The position numbers and the translations under genes were made by a program. A stretch of DNA of 64,000 bases from Streptomyces nodosus (lineage in GTDB: Bacteria; Actinomycetota; Actinomycetes; Streptomycetales; Streptomycetaceae), in NCBI RefSeq assembly GCF_008704995.1, contig NZ_CP023747.1, forward strand, positions 5,239,501-5,303,500, written 5' to 3'. The notes beneath the pieces are model-generated. The model was not told where the DNA came from. It worked only from the letters and a program-made list of their open reading frames with translations, and did no database searches. Of this stretch, positions 43,564 through 53,107 are shown in pieces. Position 1 is the first letter of the stretch; each line of letters begins with the position of its first letter.

Positions 43564-43986
43564 TCAGTTGAGAAGGCTTCCCTGGAGCTCCGCGCGGAGG
43601 TCCGGGGTCAGGACCGTACCGGCCCGGTCGACCAGAAGCGCCATCTCGTACCCGACGAGGCCGATGTCGGCCTCGGGGTGGGCGAGCACCGCGAGCGACG
43701 AACCGTCGGAGATGGACATGATGAAGAGGAATCCCCGCTCCATCTCCACGACCGTCTGGTTCACGCTGCCGCCCTCGAAGATGCGGGAGGCGCCCGCCGT
43801 CAGCGAGGTCAGACCGGAGGCGACGGCCGCGAGTTGGTCGGCGCGGTCGCGTGGGAAGCCTTCGGACATCGCCAGAAGGAGTCCGTCGGCGGAGACCACC
43901 ACGGTGTGGGACACCCCGGGGGTGTTGTCCACGAAGTTGGTGATCAACCAGTTCAGGTTCTGTGCCGCCTGGCTCATCGGGCTCAC
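43564..43986 (-). CDS. cvnB: Conservon roadblock/LC7 protein (CvnB), copy 1
   Basis: Protein of 140 residues with the roadblock/LC7 fold: LNWLITNFVDNTPGVSHTVVVSADG, SEGFPRDRADQLAAVASGLTSL, SDGSSLAVLAHPEADIGLVGYEMA. These proteins regulate or hold the partner GTPase. GTG 43986 follows AGGAG by seven bases and lies one base after the kinase stop, so translation is coupled; the later ATG at 43977 is less well placed. Confidence 0.92.
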   Translation of the reverse strand: MSPMSQAAQNLNWLITNFVDNTPGVSHTVVVSADGLLLAMSEGFPRDRADQLAAVASGLTSLTAGASRIFEGGSVNQTVVEMERGFLFIMSISDGSSLAVLAHPEADIGLVGYEMALLVDRAGTVLTPDLRAELQGSLLN

Positions 43987-43987
43987 A

Positions 43988-46900
43988 CTAACGCTCCTGG
44001 TTGTAGGTGCTGTCAGGACCGAGGCCCTGGCCGTTCTTATCACTGCCTGCGTTGCGTCCCTTTTGGACGCCCCTACGCAGGTTGCTCAACCTGCCCCGCA
44101 CATCCTCCGGGGCACGGGAGACCTGTGGGCCTCCTTGTGGGGTTGTCTCCGCGGTGCCCTCGACCAGATTCGCCTTGGGCACACGGCGAGGCAGGCCGGA
44201 AGAGGTGACCCCGCCCGCCCTGGGTTTCCGGAGCTGCGTCGCCTGCTGCCACCGCTCGTCGTTCGCGGAGCGCCAGTCGTCGCCCGGCTCCGTGGCCGCG
44301 TCCTGGGTCACGGACTGGGGCCGATCGGCGTGGCCGTTCGCGGCGGAGCCACGGCGGGGCAGGCCCGCGTCGGTCAGGTCGTGAGGCGCGGAGGGAGTCG
44401 GTCCCGGACGGTCGAAGCCTACGCCGTCCCGCTCACTCACGTCAGCGGCCTGCGTGGATTCCGTTTCCGGAGCGTAATCGGTTCGATAGCCGTTCTGGTA
44501 GTCGTCCTGCTTCGGCCAGGCGTTCTGGGCGGACGGACCGTCGAAGGCCGCAAGCAGATCCGAGACGCTGGATCCGGTCGCCGGAGGGTTCTCGGGGGCC
44601 GGATCCGCGAAGCCGGGCTCCTGGTAGGCGTCGCCGGCCGGGGAACCGCCCCCCTGCGGCACGCCGCCGCCGGAGGGGAAGAACGTCTCGTCGTACGCGG
44701 GCTGCTGCGGCTCCTCGTACGCCGGCTGCGCGTTGTCGTACGCCGGCTGGGTCTCGTCGAACGACGGCGGCTGTGTGTCGTACGCGTGCTCCGCGTCGTC
44801 GTACCCGGGCTGCCGACCGTCGTCGAAGGCGCCCTCGAAGGACGGCGCGGGGTTCTGGGCGTCCTGGGGGCGGTCATGGCCCTGCGTCTGGGCCCCCAGG
44901 GCCGCCCGGCGCTCCTCGCGCACCAGCGAGCGTCCGACGGGGTCCAGACCCTTGGTGTCGTCCGGGGCGTCGGCGTAGCGGCTGTCGTCGAAGCCGAGCT
45001 CCGCCGCCGTCCGCATCGGCTGCTCGCCGAAGCTCTCACCGGGGAACTGCTGCTGCTCGGGGATGATCCCCGAGACGGTGAAGTCACCGGGGGCCACGGG
45101 TTGTCCGGCGCTGCCGCCGTGGGTGATGGCGTCCGGGAGCATGACCAGCGAGGTGGTGCCCGCCTGCTCCCCGGAGGGGCGCAGCTGGACGCGGATGCCG
45201 TGCCGGTCGGACAGCCGGCCGACCACGAACAGGCCCATGCGCTGCGAGATCGCGGCGTCCACCGTCGGCGGGTTGGCCAGCTTGTGGTTGATGTCCGCGA
45301 AGTCCTCGGCCGTCAGACCGATGCCCTTGTCATGGATCTCGATCATGACACGGCCGTCGGGCAGGCGGGTCGCGGTGACCCGGACCTTGGTCTGCGGGGA
45401 GGAGAACGTCGTGGCGTTCTCCAGGAGCTCGGCGAGCAGATGCACCAGGTCGGTCACGGAACGGCCGTGGATCTCGGCCTCCGGGACCCCGGACAGCTCG
45501 ATGCGCTCGTACTGCTCCACCTCCGAGGAGGCGGCGCGCAGCACGTCGACCAGGGGGACCGGCTGGTCCCAGCGGCGGCCGGGCTCCTCGCCCGCGAGGA
45601 CCAGCAGGTTCTCGCCGTTGCGGCGCATACGGGTGGCCAGGTGGTCCAGCCTGAAGAGGTTCTCCAGCTGGTCCGGGTCGGCCTCGTTGTTCTCCAGGTC
45701 GGTGATCAGGGTGAGCTGCCCCTCGATCAACGACTGGTTGCGGCGCGAGAGATTGGTGAAGATCGCGTTGATGTTGCCGCGCAGCAGGGCCTGTTCGGAC
45801 GCGAGCCGGACGGCTTCCCGGTGGACCTGGTCGAAGGCGCGGGCGACCTCGCCGATCTCGTCGGTGGAGGTGATCGGGATGGGGGAGACACGGGTGTCGA
45901 CGCGGCCGGGGTCGGTCCGCGAGAGCTGATCGACCAGCATCGGCAGGCGCTTCTCGGCGATGCCGAAGGCGGCGTGGCGGAGCTTGCGCATGGAGCGGCT
46001 CATCTGGCGGGCCATGATCCCGGCCACGAAGAAGGCCGCCAGCAGGGCCACGACGACGATCGCACCGGTGACGAACGCGGTCTGCCTGGCGTCGTCGGCG
46101 ATGACCGAGGCGTCCGCCACGGCCTTGTCGGCGAGGTCCGCCTCGATCTGGCGGTAGGCGTCGTACTTGAGGGTGTTCACACCCCACCAGTTCTGGGGGG
46201 TGATGCCCTGCCGGGCGAGCGCCTCGCGGGCGGCGGGTTCGGTGGACTGGAGCGAGGCCAGACCCGCGATCATCTCCGTGAGGTCGGAGGGCGGCGCCAC
46301 ATAGGAGTTGCCCTGGCTCTCCGCCTCCTTGGCGGTCTTCCGGGCCAGCGCGGCGCCGTCGGTCTGCAGCTTCTTCCTGGCCGTGTCCAGCTTCTCGGCG
46401 TCCTCCTCGGTGCCGCCGCCGGTGTACTCCTGGACGGCGACGTTCTCCAGATAGGCGTAGGAGGAGAGGGCGACGCGCTGCTGGGCGAGGCTGGTGGGGG
46501 TGGTGCCGGGCTTGATCAGCATATGCATGCCGATCGAGCGCTCCAGGGAGAGCGCGGCCTTGGTCAGCGAGATGGCGTAGACGGTACGGCCGTAGCTGGT
46601 GATGTTGCCGGTGCCCAGGCCGAGTTCATTGGCGAACTCCATCAGCGGGTGTGCGACCTCGACATAGCCCTCCTCGGTCTGCACACCGCTCATCCTGGAG
46701 GTGTAAGCGGTGCGGCGCAGATCCCCGAGGTTGCCCTCGGCCTCGCGGAAGAGGGCGAGGCGGCGCTCCAGACCGGCCGTGTGCGGCATGTTCTGGGCGG
46801 CCTGGTCGAAGAGGTCGCCGGCCTCGTCGGTGGCGGCGCGGGCCTGGATGACCTCCGCGCTCTTGTCGCCCTCACCGTGCAGCAGGGGTGCCGCGGAGAT

Positions 46901-47224
46901 GTCGCGCTCCTGGTAGAGCGCGTCCGCGTAGCTCAGCGAGGCCTGCACCAGACGGGCGGTGCTCTCCGCGTCACGGGCCTGCCGCCAGGTGTCGATGGAG
47001 TTGTTCACCTGGAAGCCGCCCATGACCAGGCCGACTCCCACGGGGATGAGCAGGATCGCGTTCAGCCGGGTCGGCACGCGCCAGTTGCGCGGCGAGAAGC
47101 GGCCACCGGCCGCCGGGACGGACTTCGACTCCTGGCCGGGCACGTGCGCGGGTGTCGTACCCCGCGGCGGCGGGGTGAAGTTGCCGCGCGCCGACGGCTC
47201 GGGGCCGTTCTTGCTTCGCCTCAC
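43988..47224 (-). CDS. cvnA: Conservon sensor histidine kinase (CvnA), copy 1
   Basis: Membrane sensor of about 1078 residues. TM1 near 50-70 (NAILLIPVGVGLVMGGF), a large extracytoplasmic helical sensor of nitrate-sensing type (about 75-360), TM2 (FVTGAIVVVALLAAFFVAGI), HAMP linker (SRSMRKLRHAAFGIAEKRLP...DEIGEVARAFDQ), phosphoacceptor-like LDHLATRMRRNGENLLVLAGEE, and ATPase boxes LLAELLENATTFS and EIHDKGIGLTAEDF. The last ~370 residues are disordered, rich in Gln, Tyr, Asp and Pro (AYDxxQPAYEEPQ). GTG 47224 chosen because the membrane-proximal sequence starts soon after; GAGAGG lies upstream. Confidence 0.9.
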   Translation of the reverse strand: MRRSKNGPEPSARGNFTPPPRGTTPAHVPGQESKSVPAAGGRFSPRNWRVPTRLNAILLIPVGVGLVMGGFQVNNSIDTWRQARDAESTARLVQASLSYADALYQERDISAAPLLHGEGDKSAEVIQARAATDEAGDLFDQAAQNMPHTAGLERRLALFREAEGNLGDLRRTAYTSRMSGVQTEEGYVEVAHPLMEFANELGLGTGNITSYGRTVYAISLTKAALSLERSIGMHMLIKPGTTPTSLAQQRVALSSYAYLENVAVQEYTGGGTEEDAEKLDTARKKLQTDGAALARKTAKEAESQGNSYVAPPSDLTEMIAGLASLQSTEPAAREALARQGITPQNWWGVNTLKYDAYRQIEADLADKAVADASVIADDARQTAFVTGAIVVVALLAAFFVAGIMARQMSRSMRKLRHAAFGIAEKRLPMLVDQLSRTDPGRVDTRVSPIPITSTDEIGEVARAFDQVHREAVRLASEQALLRGNINAIFTNLSRRNQSLIEGQLTLITDLENNEADPDQLENLFRLDHLATRMRRNGENLLVLAGEEPGRRWDQPVPLVDVLRAASSEVEQYERIELSGVPEAEIHGRSVTDLVHLLAELLENATTFSSPQTKVRVTATRLPDGRVMIEIHDKGIGLTAEDFADINHKLANPPTVDAAISQRMGLFVVGRLSDRHGIRVQLRPSGEQAGTTSLVMLPDAITHGGSAGQPVAPGDFTVSGIIPEQQQFPGESFGEQPMRTAAELGFDDSRYADAPDDTKGLDPVGRSLVREERRAALGAQTQGHDRPQDAQNPAPSFEGAFDDGRQPGYDDAEHAYDTQPPSFDETQPAYDNAQPAYEEPQQPAYDETFFPSGGGVPQGGGSPAGDAYQEPGFADPAPENPPATGSSVSDLLAAFDGPSAQNAWPKQDDYQNGYRTDYAPETESTQAADVSERDGVGFDRPGPTPSAPHDLTDAGLPRRGSAANGHADRPQSVTQDAATEPGDDWRSANDERWQQATQLRKPRAGGVTSSGLPRRVPKANLVEGTAETTPQGGPQVSRAPEDVRGRLSNLRRGVQKGRNAGSDKNGQGLGPDSTYNQER

Positions 47225-47592
47225 TCGACCAACAACCTCTCGGCGACGGCACCTACGTCGTGCCGCGGTGTCTGCAAAACCCTGTCGCCGAGGTGTACGT
47301 CGTCGGCTACTGGGCAGTTCACGCATTCCAGCACGTCAGCCTGCACGATTCCAAACACTCGGAATCCAGCATTCCGCCGGCCGGAAGCCCCAGATAAAAC
47401 GGTCATAAAGAGCGAGCCCCGTCAAAAGACGGGGCTTTTGCGGACGCAGTGGCACCGAGTGAGCGCGACGCGTGGCCGCGACCTTCGATATCACTGTCGA
47501 AAACGTTATGAACAGCGGGGCCGGCCGTGTCAAACAACACAGCCGGCTCCCGCATATCTACGACAACTGCCGTACGAGACGGACGACTTGCT
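47225..47592. other. Gap between the two conservons with a terminator-like hairpin
   Basis: No gene is present. AGCCCCGTC (47415-47423), loop AAAA, GACGGGGCT (47428-47436) with TTTTG on its plus-strand side is a perfect stem; on the minus strand it ends the second conservon transcript with a weaker tail. The rest, AT-richer than the genes, should contain the promoter of the first conservon. The two conservons are therefore probably separate transcription units. Confidence 0.55.
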
Positions 47593-48168
47593 CTACCGCA
47601 GTCGTGCCATGAGCGCGTGCTCCACCAGGGTGATCAGTGCGCTCTTCGCGTCCGCACGGTGCCGTGCGTCGGTGGTGATGATCGGGGCGTCGGGTCCGAT
47701 CTGCAGCGCCTCCCGCACCTCTTCGGGAGCGTAGGGCTGGTGCCCGTCGAAGCCGTTGAGGGCGACGACGAACGGGAGACCCGAGTTCTCGAAGTAGTCG
47801 ACTGCGGGGAAGCAGTCGGCGAGGCGGCGGGTGTCGACCAGGACGACGGCGCCGATGGCGCCGCGGACCAGGTCGTCCCACATGAACCAGAAGCGGTCCT
47901 GGCCCGGGGTACCGAAGAGGTACAGGATCAGGTCCTGGTCCAGGGTGATACGGCCGAAGTCCATGGCCACCGTGGTGGTGGTCTTGTCCCCGGTGTGGGT
48001 GAGGTCGTCGATGCCCGCGGACGCGGACGTCATGACGGCCTCCGTACGAAGGGGGTTGATCTCCGAGACGGCACCCACGAACGTGGTTTTACCGACGCCG
48101 AAGCCTCCCGCCACCACGATCTTCGCGGAGGTGGTGGCCCGCCCCCCGTCAGAGCTTGCGAAGTCCAC
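47593..48168 (-). CDS. cvnD: Conservon small GTPase (CvnD), copy 2
   Basis: Protein of 191 residues with P-loop GGFGVGKTTF, LFGTPGQDRF and ALNGFDGHQ. It differs from copy 1 at only a handful of residues (start region, I/V in FVVAL, N/H in GFDGH, IIT for III and A for T in AKSALI). The DNA from 47781 to 48042 shows no difference from 42518-42779. It overlaps the cvnC copy 2 stop by 20 bases. Confidence 0.92.
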   Translation of the reverse strand: MDFASSDGGRATTSAKIVVAGGFGVGKTTFVGAVSEINPLRTEAVMTSASAGIDDLTHTGDKTTTTVAMDFGRITLDQDLILYLFGTPGQDRFWFMWDDLVRGAIGAVVLVDTRRLADCFPAVDYFENSGLPFVVALNGFDGHQPYAPEEVREALQIGPDAPIITTDARHRADAKSALITLVEHALMARLR

Positions 48169-48547
48169 TGAGCACCCTTTCGAGCAGTGTCACGTCCGGC
48201 GCACCGCCGTTGTTCTCGTCGCCACCAGGCTGGTGGATCGCGACCAGCCCTGCTTCCGCGAGGTCCGCCACCAGGATCCGTGCCACACCGAGTGGCATGG
48301 ACAGAAGAGCCGACACCTCGGCCACCGACTTCACCTCACGGCACAGGTGGCAGATCCGCTGATGCTCCGGCAACAGTCCCATCAGCTGGGCCGGATCGGC
48401 CGTTGTGCTGATCAGCGCCTCTATCGCGAGTTGATAGCGGGGCCTGGTGCGCCCGCCCGTCATCGCATAGGGACGGACCAACGGCTGGTCGCCCTCGTCC
48501 CCGTACGGCTCTGCGTACGGATCGTGAGAAGCGGGGGGCGGGGTCAT
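48149..48547 (-). CDS. cvnC: Conservon DUF742 protein (CvnC), copy 2
   Basis: Protein of 132 residues. DUF742: QPLVRPYAMTGGRTRPRYQL, EHQRICHLCREVKSVAEVSA, LLSMPLGVARILVADLAEAG. The N-terminal tail before the domain is only about 20 residues, against about 75 in copy 1. ATG 48547 follows GGAGGATTC. Confidence 0.92.
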   Translation of the reverse strand: MTPPPASHDPYAEPYGDEGDQPLVRPYAMTGGRTRPRYQLAIEALISTTADPAQLMGLLPEHQRICHLCREVKSVAEVSALLSMPLGVARILVADLAEAGLVAIHQPGGDENNGGAPDVTLLERVLSGLRKL

Positions 48548-48658
48548 GAATCCTCCGGGCGGGACAGCAAGTCGGTCAGTCGTGCCGTCTGACGGGGCCG
48601 GTGGGGGGACTGTGGCGGCCGGACGGTGAGGTGGTCGGTGGGGTGGTGCCGGGGCCGA

Positions 48659-49081
48659 TCAGTGCAGCAGGCTGCCCTGGAGTTCGGCGCGCAGGTCAGG
48701 GGTGAGGACCGCGCCGGCCCGGTCGACCAGAAGCGCCATCTCGTAACCGACGAGGCCGATGTCGCATTCGGGGTGGGCGAGCACGGCGAGCGACGAACCG
48801 TCCGAGATGGACATGAGGAAGAGGAATCCCCGCTCCATCTCGACCACGGTCTGCGTCACCGTGCCGCCCTCGAAGATCCGGGACGCACCTCCGGTCAGTG
48901 AGGTGAGCCCGGAGGCCACGGCCGCGAGTTGGTCGGCGCGGTCGCGTGGGAAGCCTTCGGACATCGCCAGAAGGAGTCCGTCGGCGGACACGACGACGGT
49001 GTGGGACACCCCGGGGGTGTTGTCCACGAAGTTGGTGATCAACCAGTTGAGGTTCTGTGCCGCCTGGCTCATCTGGCTCAA
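48659..49081 (-). CDS. cvnB: Conservon roadblock/LC7 protein (CvnB), copy 2
   Basis: Protein of 140 residues, close to copy 1 (differences such as GGTVTQ for GGSVNQ and PECDIG for PEADIG). Read from a TTG at 49081 that abuts the kinase stop and follows AGGAG by six bases, parallel to the GTG of copy 1; the ATG at 49072 is the alternative. Confidence 0.9.
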   Translation of the reverse strand: MSQMSQAAQNLNWLITNFVDNTPGVSHTVVVSADGLLLAMSEGFPRDRADQLAAVASGLTSLTGGASRIFEGGTVTQTVVEMERGFLFLMSISDGSSLAVLAHPECDIGLVGYEMALLVDRAGAVLTPDLRAELQGSLLH

Positions 49082-52000
49082 CTATCGCTCCTGCTGGTGA
49101 GTGGGGCTGGGGAAGTCGCCGGTCTGGCCGGTGTTGGCCTGGCGACCTTGGGCTATGCCCCGTCGAAGGTTGGTCAGCCGGCCGCGTACGTCGTCGGGCG
49201 CACGCGAGACCTGCGGACCGGTGTGGTTCTGTTGCTGCTGGGCCGTGCCCGGCACCAGGTTGGCGCGCGGCACCCGGCGCGGCAGCCCGGAGGTGGTCAC
49301 TCCGCCCGAGGCCGGCTGGCGTACCCGCTCGGCCTGGCGGACGAGCTCGTCGTTCGGCGAGCTGCGCCAGGCCGCAGGAGCCTGACGCTGGGACGCCTGC
49401 TGCTGAGGAGTCTGCTGCTGAGCGCGCTGCTGAGGAGCCTGCCGCTGGGGAGCGGGCTGCTGAGGTGTCTGCTGCTGGGGGGCACGCTGCTGGGGGGTCT
49501 GCTGCGCGGGGGCCTGTTGCCCGGGGGCCTGGCCCTGCTGCCCGTGGAACCAGTTGGTCTCCAGGTTGTCGTACAGCGGCGTGCGCCCGTCGCCCTGAGC
49601 GGGGGACGGAGCCGGCGGCAGGGCCTCGGGCTCCTGACGGCGCGCGGGCCGCTGCGGGGCCGGCTGCCGGGAGGCACCGTAGCCCTCACCGCCCGTCCGG
49701 GACCGGTCGAACTGGCCCGTGGCAGCCGGGTCCTGGGCGTTCCCGTACCCCTGCTGGGCGGCGAACTGGCCCGTGCCGGAGGCGTCGTAGCCCTGCGCGG
49801 CGAACTGGCCCGTGGCGGCCGGGTCCTGGGCGTGTCCCGCGGCGGGGTACTGGCCGGTGCCCTGGTGGCCGCCGACGGCCGGGTACTGGCCGGTGCCCTG
49901 CTGGCCCGTGGCCGGGTACTGGCCCTGCTGCCCCGGGGCGGGGAACTGCCCCGTGTCCTGGTGGCCGCCGACGGCCGGGTACTGGCCGGTGCCCTGCTGG
50001 CCCGTGGCCGGGTACTGGCCCTGCTGCCCCGCGGCGGGGTACTGGCCGGTGTCCTGGTGGCCGACGGCCGGGTACTGCCCGGTGCCCTGCTGGCCGACGG
50101 CCGGGTACTGGCTCGGTCCGCCGTGACCGGAGCTGCCGAAGACATCGGAGCGGACGAACTGACCGCCGTCATTGGCGTCACCGGCCCCGGGAGGCGGCGC
50201 GTTGAAATCGGGCCGCGGGAACTCGGAGGTGGAGCCGGGTCCCTGGCGGTCGTCGATGCGGGGCATCTGCGAGGTCGCGGACAGGGCGTCCGGCTCCTCG
50301 TGACCGCGCGGGGCGTCCAGCGAGGCACGCGGTGCCGGCGGCTGGGCGTTCTCGTCGCTCCAGCTCGGGGTCCGCTGCTGCGGGCTGCCACCGGGCAGCT
50401 CGGCGCGCGGACCGCCGCGGCCGGGCAGCTGCGGACGACGGCGGCCACCGCGTTCCTTGGCCCGCTGAGGCTGCTGTTGCTGCTGCGGTGCGCCGGTCTG
50501 GCGGTCGTCGCCGAAGCCGCCGCCCTGGCGCTGGCCCGGGGCACCGTCGCCGAAGCCGCCCTGACGGGGGCCGGAGTCCTGGAAGCCCTGGGCCGGCTGG
50601 AACGGGTCCGCGCCGCCCTGTCCGAAGGCACCGCCGCCCGCGCCCGCCGGGGCCGTACGGCCCTGCTGCGGGGTGGGGGCCGACCCCTGCTCGAACAGTC
50701 CGCCGCCACCCTGCTGTCCGCCCGGACCGCCCGGACGGCCGCCCGGGGCGTTGCCGGGCAGCGCGGCACGCTGGCCCTGTCCGGGACCCACCTGCCCACG
50801 CTGCGGGGCGGCGCCGAGTCCCCGGCCGCCCGCGGGACCGGAGGCCCCGCCGCCCTGCTGTGCCTGGCGACGGGCCGCGGCCGCACCGGCGGCGGCCTGC
50901 GCCGCGGCCGGGCCACCGCTCTGGGGGGCGCCCTGACCGGGCTTGCCCGGAGCCGGCTTCTTGCCGCCCTGGGCGACATCGACCGGAAGCATGACCAGCG
51001 CGGTGGTACCGCCGGAGTCCGACGGGCGCAGCTGAATGCGGATGCCGTGACGCTGCGACAGACGACCGACCACGAAGAGGCCCATGCGGCGGGAGACGGA
51101 GACGTCCACCGTGGGCGGAGCGGCGAGCCGCTCGTTGATCTGGGCGAGGTCCTCGGGGGACAGACCGATACCGGTGTCGTGGATCTCGATCAGCACCCGG
51201 CCGTCGGGCAGCGCATGACCGGTGACCTTGACCTTGGTCTGGGGGGAGGAGAACGAGGTGGCGTTCTCCAGCAGCTCGGCGAGCAGGTGCACGAGGTCGT
51301 TGACGACCCGGCCGGCGACCTCGGTCCCGGGGACCGAGGCCAGCTCGATGCGCTCGTACTGCTCCACCTCGGACGCGGCGGCGCGGAGCACGTCGACCAG
51401 CGGGACCGGGCGGGTCCAGCGACGGCCGGGCTCCTCACCCGCGAGAACGAGGAGGTTCTCACCGTTACGGCGCATACGCGTCGCGAGGTGGTCGAGCTTG
51501 AACAGCGAGGACAGCTGGTCCGGGTCGGCCTCGCGGGACTCCAGTTCGGAGATCAGCGACAGCTGGCGCTGGATCAGACCCTGGGAGCGACGCGAGAGGT
51601 TGGTAAACATCGCGTTGACGTTGCCCCGCAGCAGGGCCTGCTCGGCGGCGAGGCGGACCGCCTCGCGGTGCACGTCGTCGAAGGCCGCGGCCACCTGGCC
51701 GATCTCGTCCCGGGAGTGCACACCGACCGACTCCACGGACGTGTCGACGTCCTGCGGGTCGGAGTCGGACAGCTGCTTGACCAGCTCGGGCAGACGTTCC
51801 TGGGCGACCTTGGTGGCGGTGTCCTGGAGCCGGCGCAGTGACCGGATCATGGAGCGGGCCACGACGAAGGCGCCGACGAGGGAGACACCGAGGACGAGCA
51901 GGATCAGCGCACCGGAGATGATCGCCTCACGCTGGGAGGCGCTCTTCAGCCCACGGGCCTTCTGCTCCATCTCCTCCAGGAGCTGGCCCTCGATGCTCTT

Positions 52001-53107
52001 CATCTGCTGGATCTTCGCCGAGTCGTCGTCGATCCAGTCCTTGTACGAGTGCTTGTCCTCGTTCTTGAGGCCGGCGGCACTCTTCAGGATGTGGCCGGCG
52101 TAGGCGTCGGCCTTCTCGATCGTCGGGCTCGCCTGGTCGATCGGCTTCAGCAGCTCGTCGACGCCCTCGCCGTAGATGCTGCGGAAGCTGTCCAGCTGGG
52201 AGTCCTGGCTCTCCAGGGCCGAGAGCGCGTACTGACGGTCGTTCTCGGAGAGGTCGCCGAACGTGGTGTTGTTGGCGGGCAGCGCGGCCGCGATGACCGC
52301 GCGCTGCATGGAGGCGTACTCCTTGGAGGTGGAGAAGGCCGCCAGGGCGCGGGTGCGCTGGATCATCTCCGGGTTGCTGGTCGCCTCGGCCATGTCCTGC
52401 GACAGGCTCAGCAGATGGTCGATCAGGCGGTGGTACGCCTCGACCGTCTGGGTCGAGTTCCTCGCGGACTTGTAGGCGTTGGCCCGGATGGCGCTGAGGT
52501 TGTTCAGCTCACTCGCGATACCGACGATGCTGTCGCGGACGCCGGAGAGCCGGCCCTGGTCGGTGGCGTCACCGATCTCCTGGGTGCCCTCGAGGAAGGT
52601 CTGCTTGGCGCGGTCCGTCCTGTCGCGGACGCCCTTGACCGTGAAGTCGCTCGCGTTCGCGCCGTGGGCGAGGGGACCCGCGGACTGGTCGCGCTCCTCC
52701 TGGAGCGCCGCCGCCAGCTGGGTCGCCTGCGTGGTCATCTCCGTCAGCAGCTTCATGTTGTCCAGCTGCTCGATCTGGTCCATGTTCTCGCTGATGCGCA
52801 TCCCACCGAGCGTGGTCGCGGCGACCACGGGGAGAGCGAGCAGCGACACCAGACGCGTGGAGATGCGCCAGTTGCGCAGGGCTATGCGCGAGCCGGAGTC
52901 GATCGCGGGGGTGTTCTTGGGTGGTTCGGTGGGTGTGGGGGCCGCGGGCGTACCGCCGCGCCCGGCGCGGTCAGCGCCGCCGCCGGACGGTGTCGGTCCC
53001 GGGTTCTGGGCGTGCTGGGGCGAGGAGCTGACGGCCATGGGGCCAGTCCCGCCGTGCGGCTCCGGCTCCGCCGAAGCGCTGCCATCCCTCTTGAAACGTC
53101 CCTGCAC
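49082..53107 (-). CDS. cvnA: Conservon sensor histidine kinase (CvnA), copy 2, long disordered tail
   Basis: Protein of about 1341 residues. TM1 near 80-100 (LVSLLALPVVAATTLGGM), helical extracytoplasmic sensor (about 105-385), TM2 (ISGALILLVLGVSLVGAFVVA), HAMP, phosphoacceptor-like LDHLATRMRRNGENLLVL, then LLAELLENATSFS and EIHDTGIGLSPEDL. About 560 C-terminal residues are Gln/Gly/Pro-rich, with QYPA repeats and runs of QQQQQ and PQQ. The catalytic core is close to copy 1 but the sensor part is unrelated in sequence, so the two should detect different signals. GTG 53107 is chosen by analogy to copy 1 with AGAGG upstream. Confidence 0.9.
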   Translation of the reverse strand: MQGRFKRDGSASAEPEPHGGTGPMAVSSSPQHAQNPGPTPSGGGADRAGRGGTPAAPTPTEPPKNTPAIDSGSRIALRNWRISTRLVSLLALPVVAATTLGGMRISENMDQIEQLDNMKLLTEMTTQATQLAAALQEERDQSAGPLAHGANASDFTVKGVRDRTDRAKQTFLEGTQEIGDATDQGRLSGVRDSIVGIASELNNLSAIRANAYKSARNSTQTVEAYHRLIDHLLSLSQDMAEATSNPEMIQRTRALAAFSTSKEYASMQRAVIAAALPANNTTFGDLSENDRQYALSALESQDSQLDSFRSIYGEGVDELLKPIDQASPTIEKADAYAGHILKSAAGLKNEDKHSYKDWIDDDSAKIQQMKSIEGQLLEEMEQKARGLKSASQREAIISGALILLVLGVSLVGAFVVARSMIRSLRRLQDTATKVAQERLPELVKQLSDSDPQDVDTSVESVGVHSRDEIGQVAAAFDDVHREAVRLAAEQALLRGNVNAMFTNLSRRSQGLIQRQLSLISELESREADPDQLSSLFKLDHLATRMRRNGENLLVLAGEEPGRRWTRPVPLVDVLRAAASEVEQYERIELASVPGTEVAGRVVNDLVHLLAELLENATSFSSPQTKVKVTGHALPDGRVLIEIHDTGIGLSPEDLAQINERLAAPPTVDVSVSRRMGLFVVGRLSQRHGIRIQLRPSDSGGTTALVMLPVDVAQGGKKPAPGKPGQGAPQSGGPAAAQAAAGAAAARRQAQQGGGASGPAGGRGLGAAPQRGQVGPGQGQRAALPGNAPGGRPGGPGGQQGGGGLFEQGSAPTPQQGRTAPAGAGGGAFGQGGADPFQPAQGFQDSGPRQGGFGDGAPGQRQGGGFGDDRQTGAPQQQQQPQRAKERGGRRRPQLPGRGGPRAELPGGSPQQRTPSWSDENAQPPAPRASLDAPRGHEEPDALSATSQMPRIDDRQGPGSTSEFPRPDFNAPPPGAGDANDGGQFVRSDVFGSSGHGGPSQYPAVGQQGTGQYPAVGHQDTGQYPAAGQQGQYPATGQQGTGQYPAVGGHQDTGQFPAPGQQGQYPATGQQGTGQYPAVGGHQGTGQYPAAGHAQDPAATGQFAAQGYDASGTGQFAAQQGYGNAQDPAATGQFDRSRTGGEGYGASRQPAPQRPARRQEPEALPPAPSPAQGDGRTPLYDNLETNWFHGQQGQAPGQQAPAQQTPQQRAPQQQTPQQPAPQRQAPQQRAQQQTPQQQASQRQAPAAWRSSPNDELVRQAERVRQPASGGVTTSGLPRRVPRANLVPGTAQQQQNHTGPQVSRAPDDVRGRLTNLRRGIAQGRQANTGQTGDFPSPTHQQER
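49840..50115 (-). repeat. Tandem repeats coding GTGQYPA-type units in the kinase tail
   Basis: Units of about 27-36 bases around GGCCGGGTACTGGCC code (minus strand) for variants of GTGQYPAVGHQD, GQYPATGQQ and GTGQFPAPGQQ. About nine units are seen. A block of about 65 bases near 49875-49940 recurs almost unchanged near 49971-50036, showing recent expansion. Confidence 0.75.

Noticed and set aside
43430..47734. Plus-strand ORF of over 1400 codons across the first conservon
   Set aside because: It is the mirror of cvnABC coding sequence; low-complexity Arg/Leu/Val-rich product without domains.
49840..50115. CRISPR array
   Set aside because: The repeats are in frame, imperfect and without unique spacers; they code for the kinase tail.
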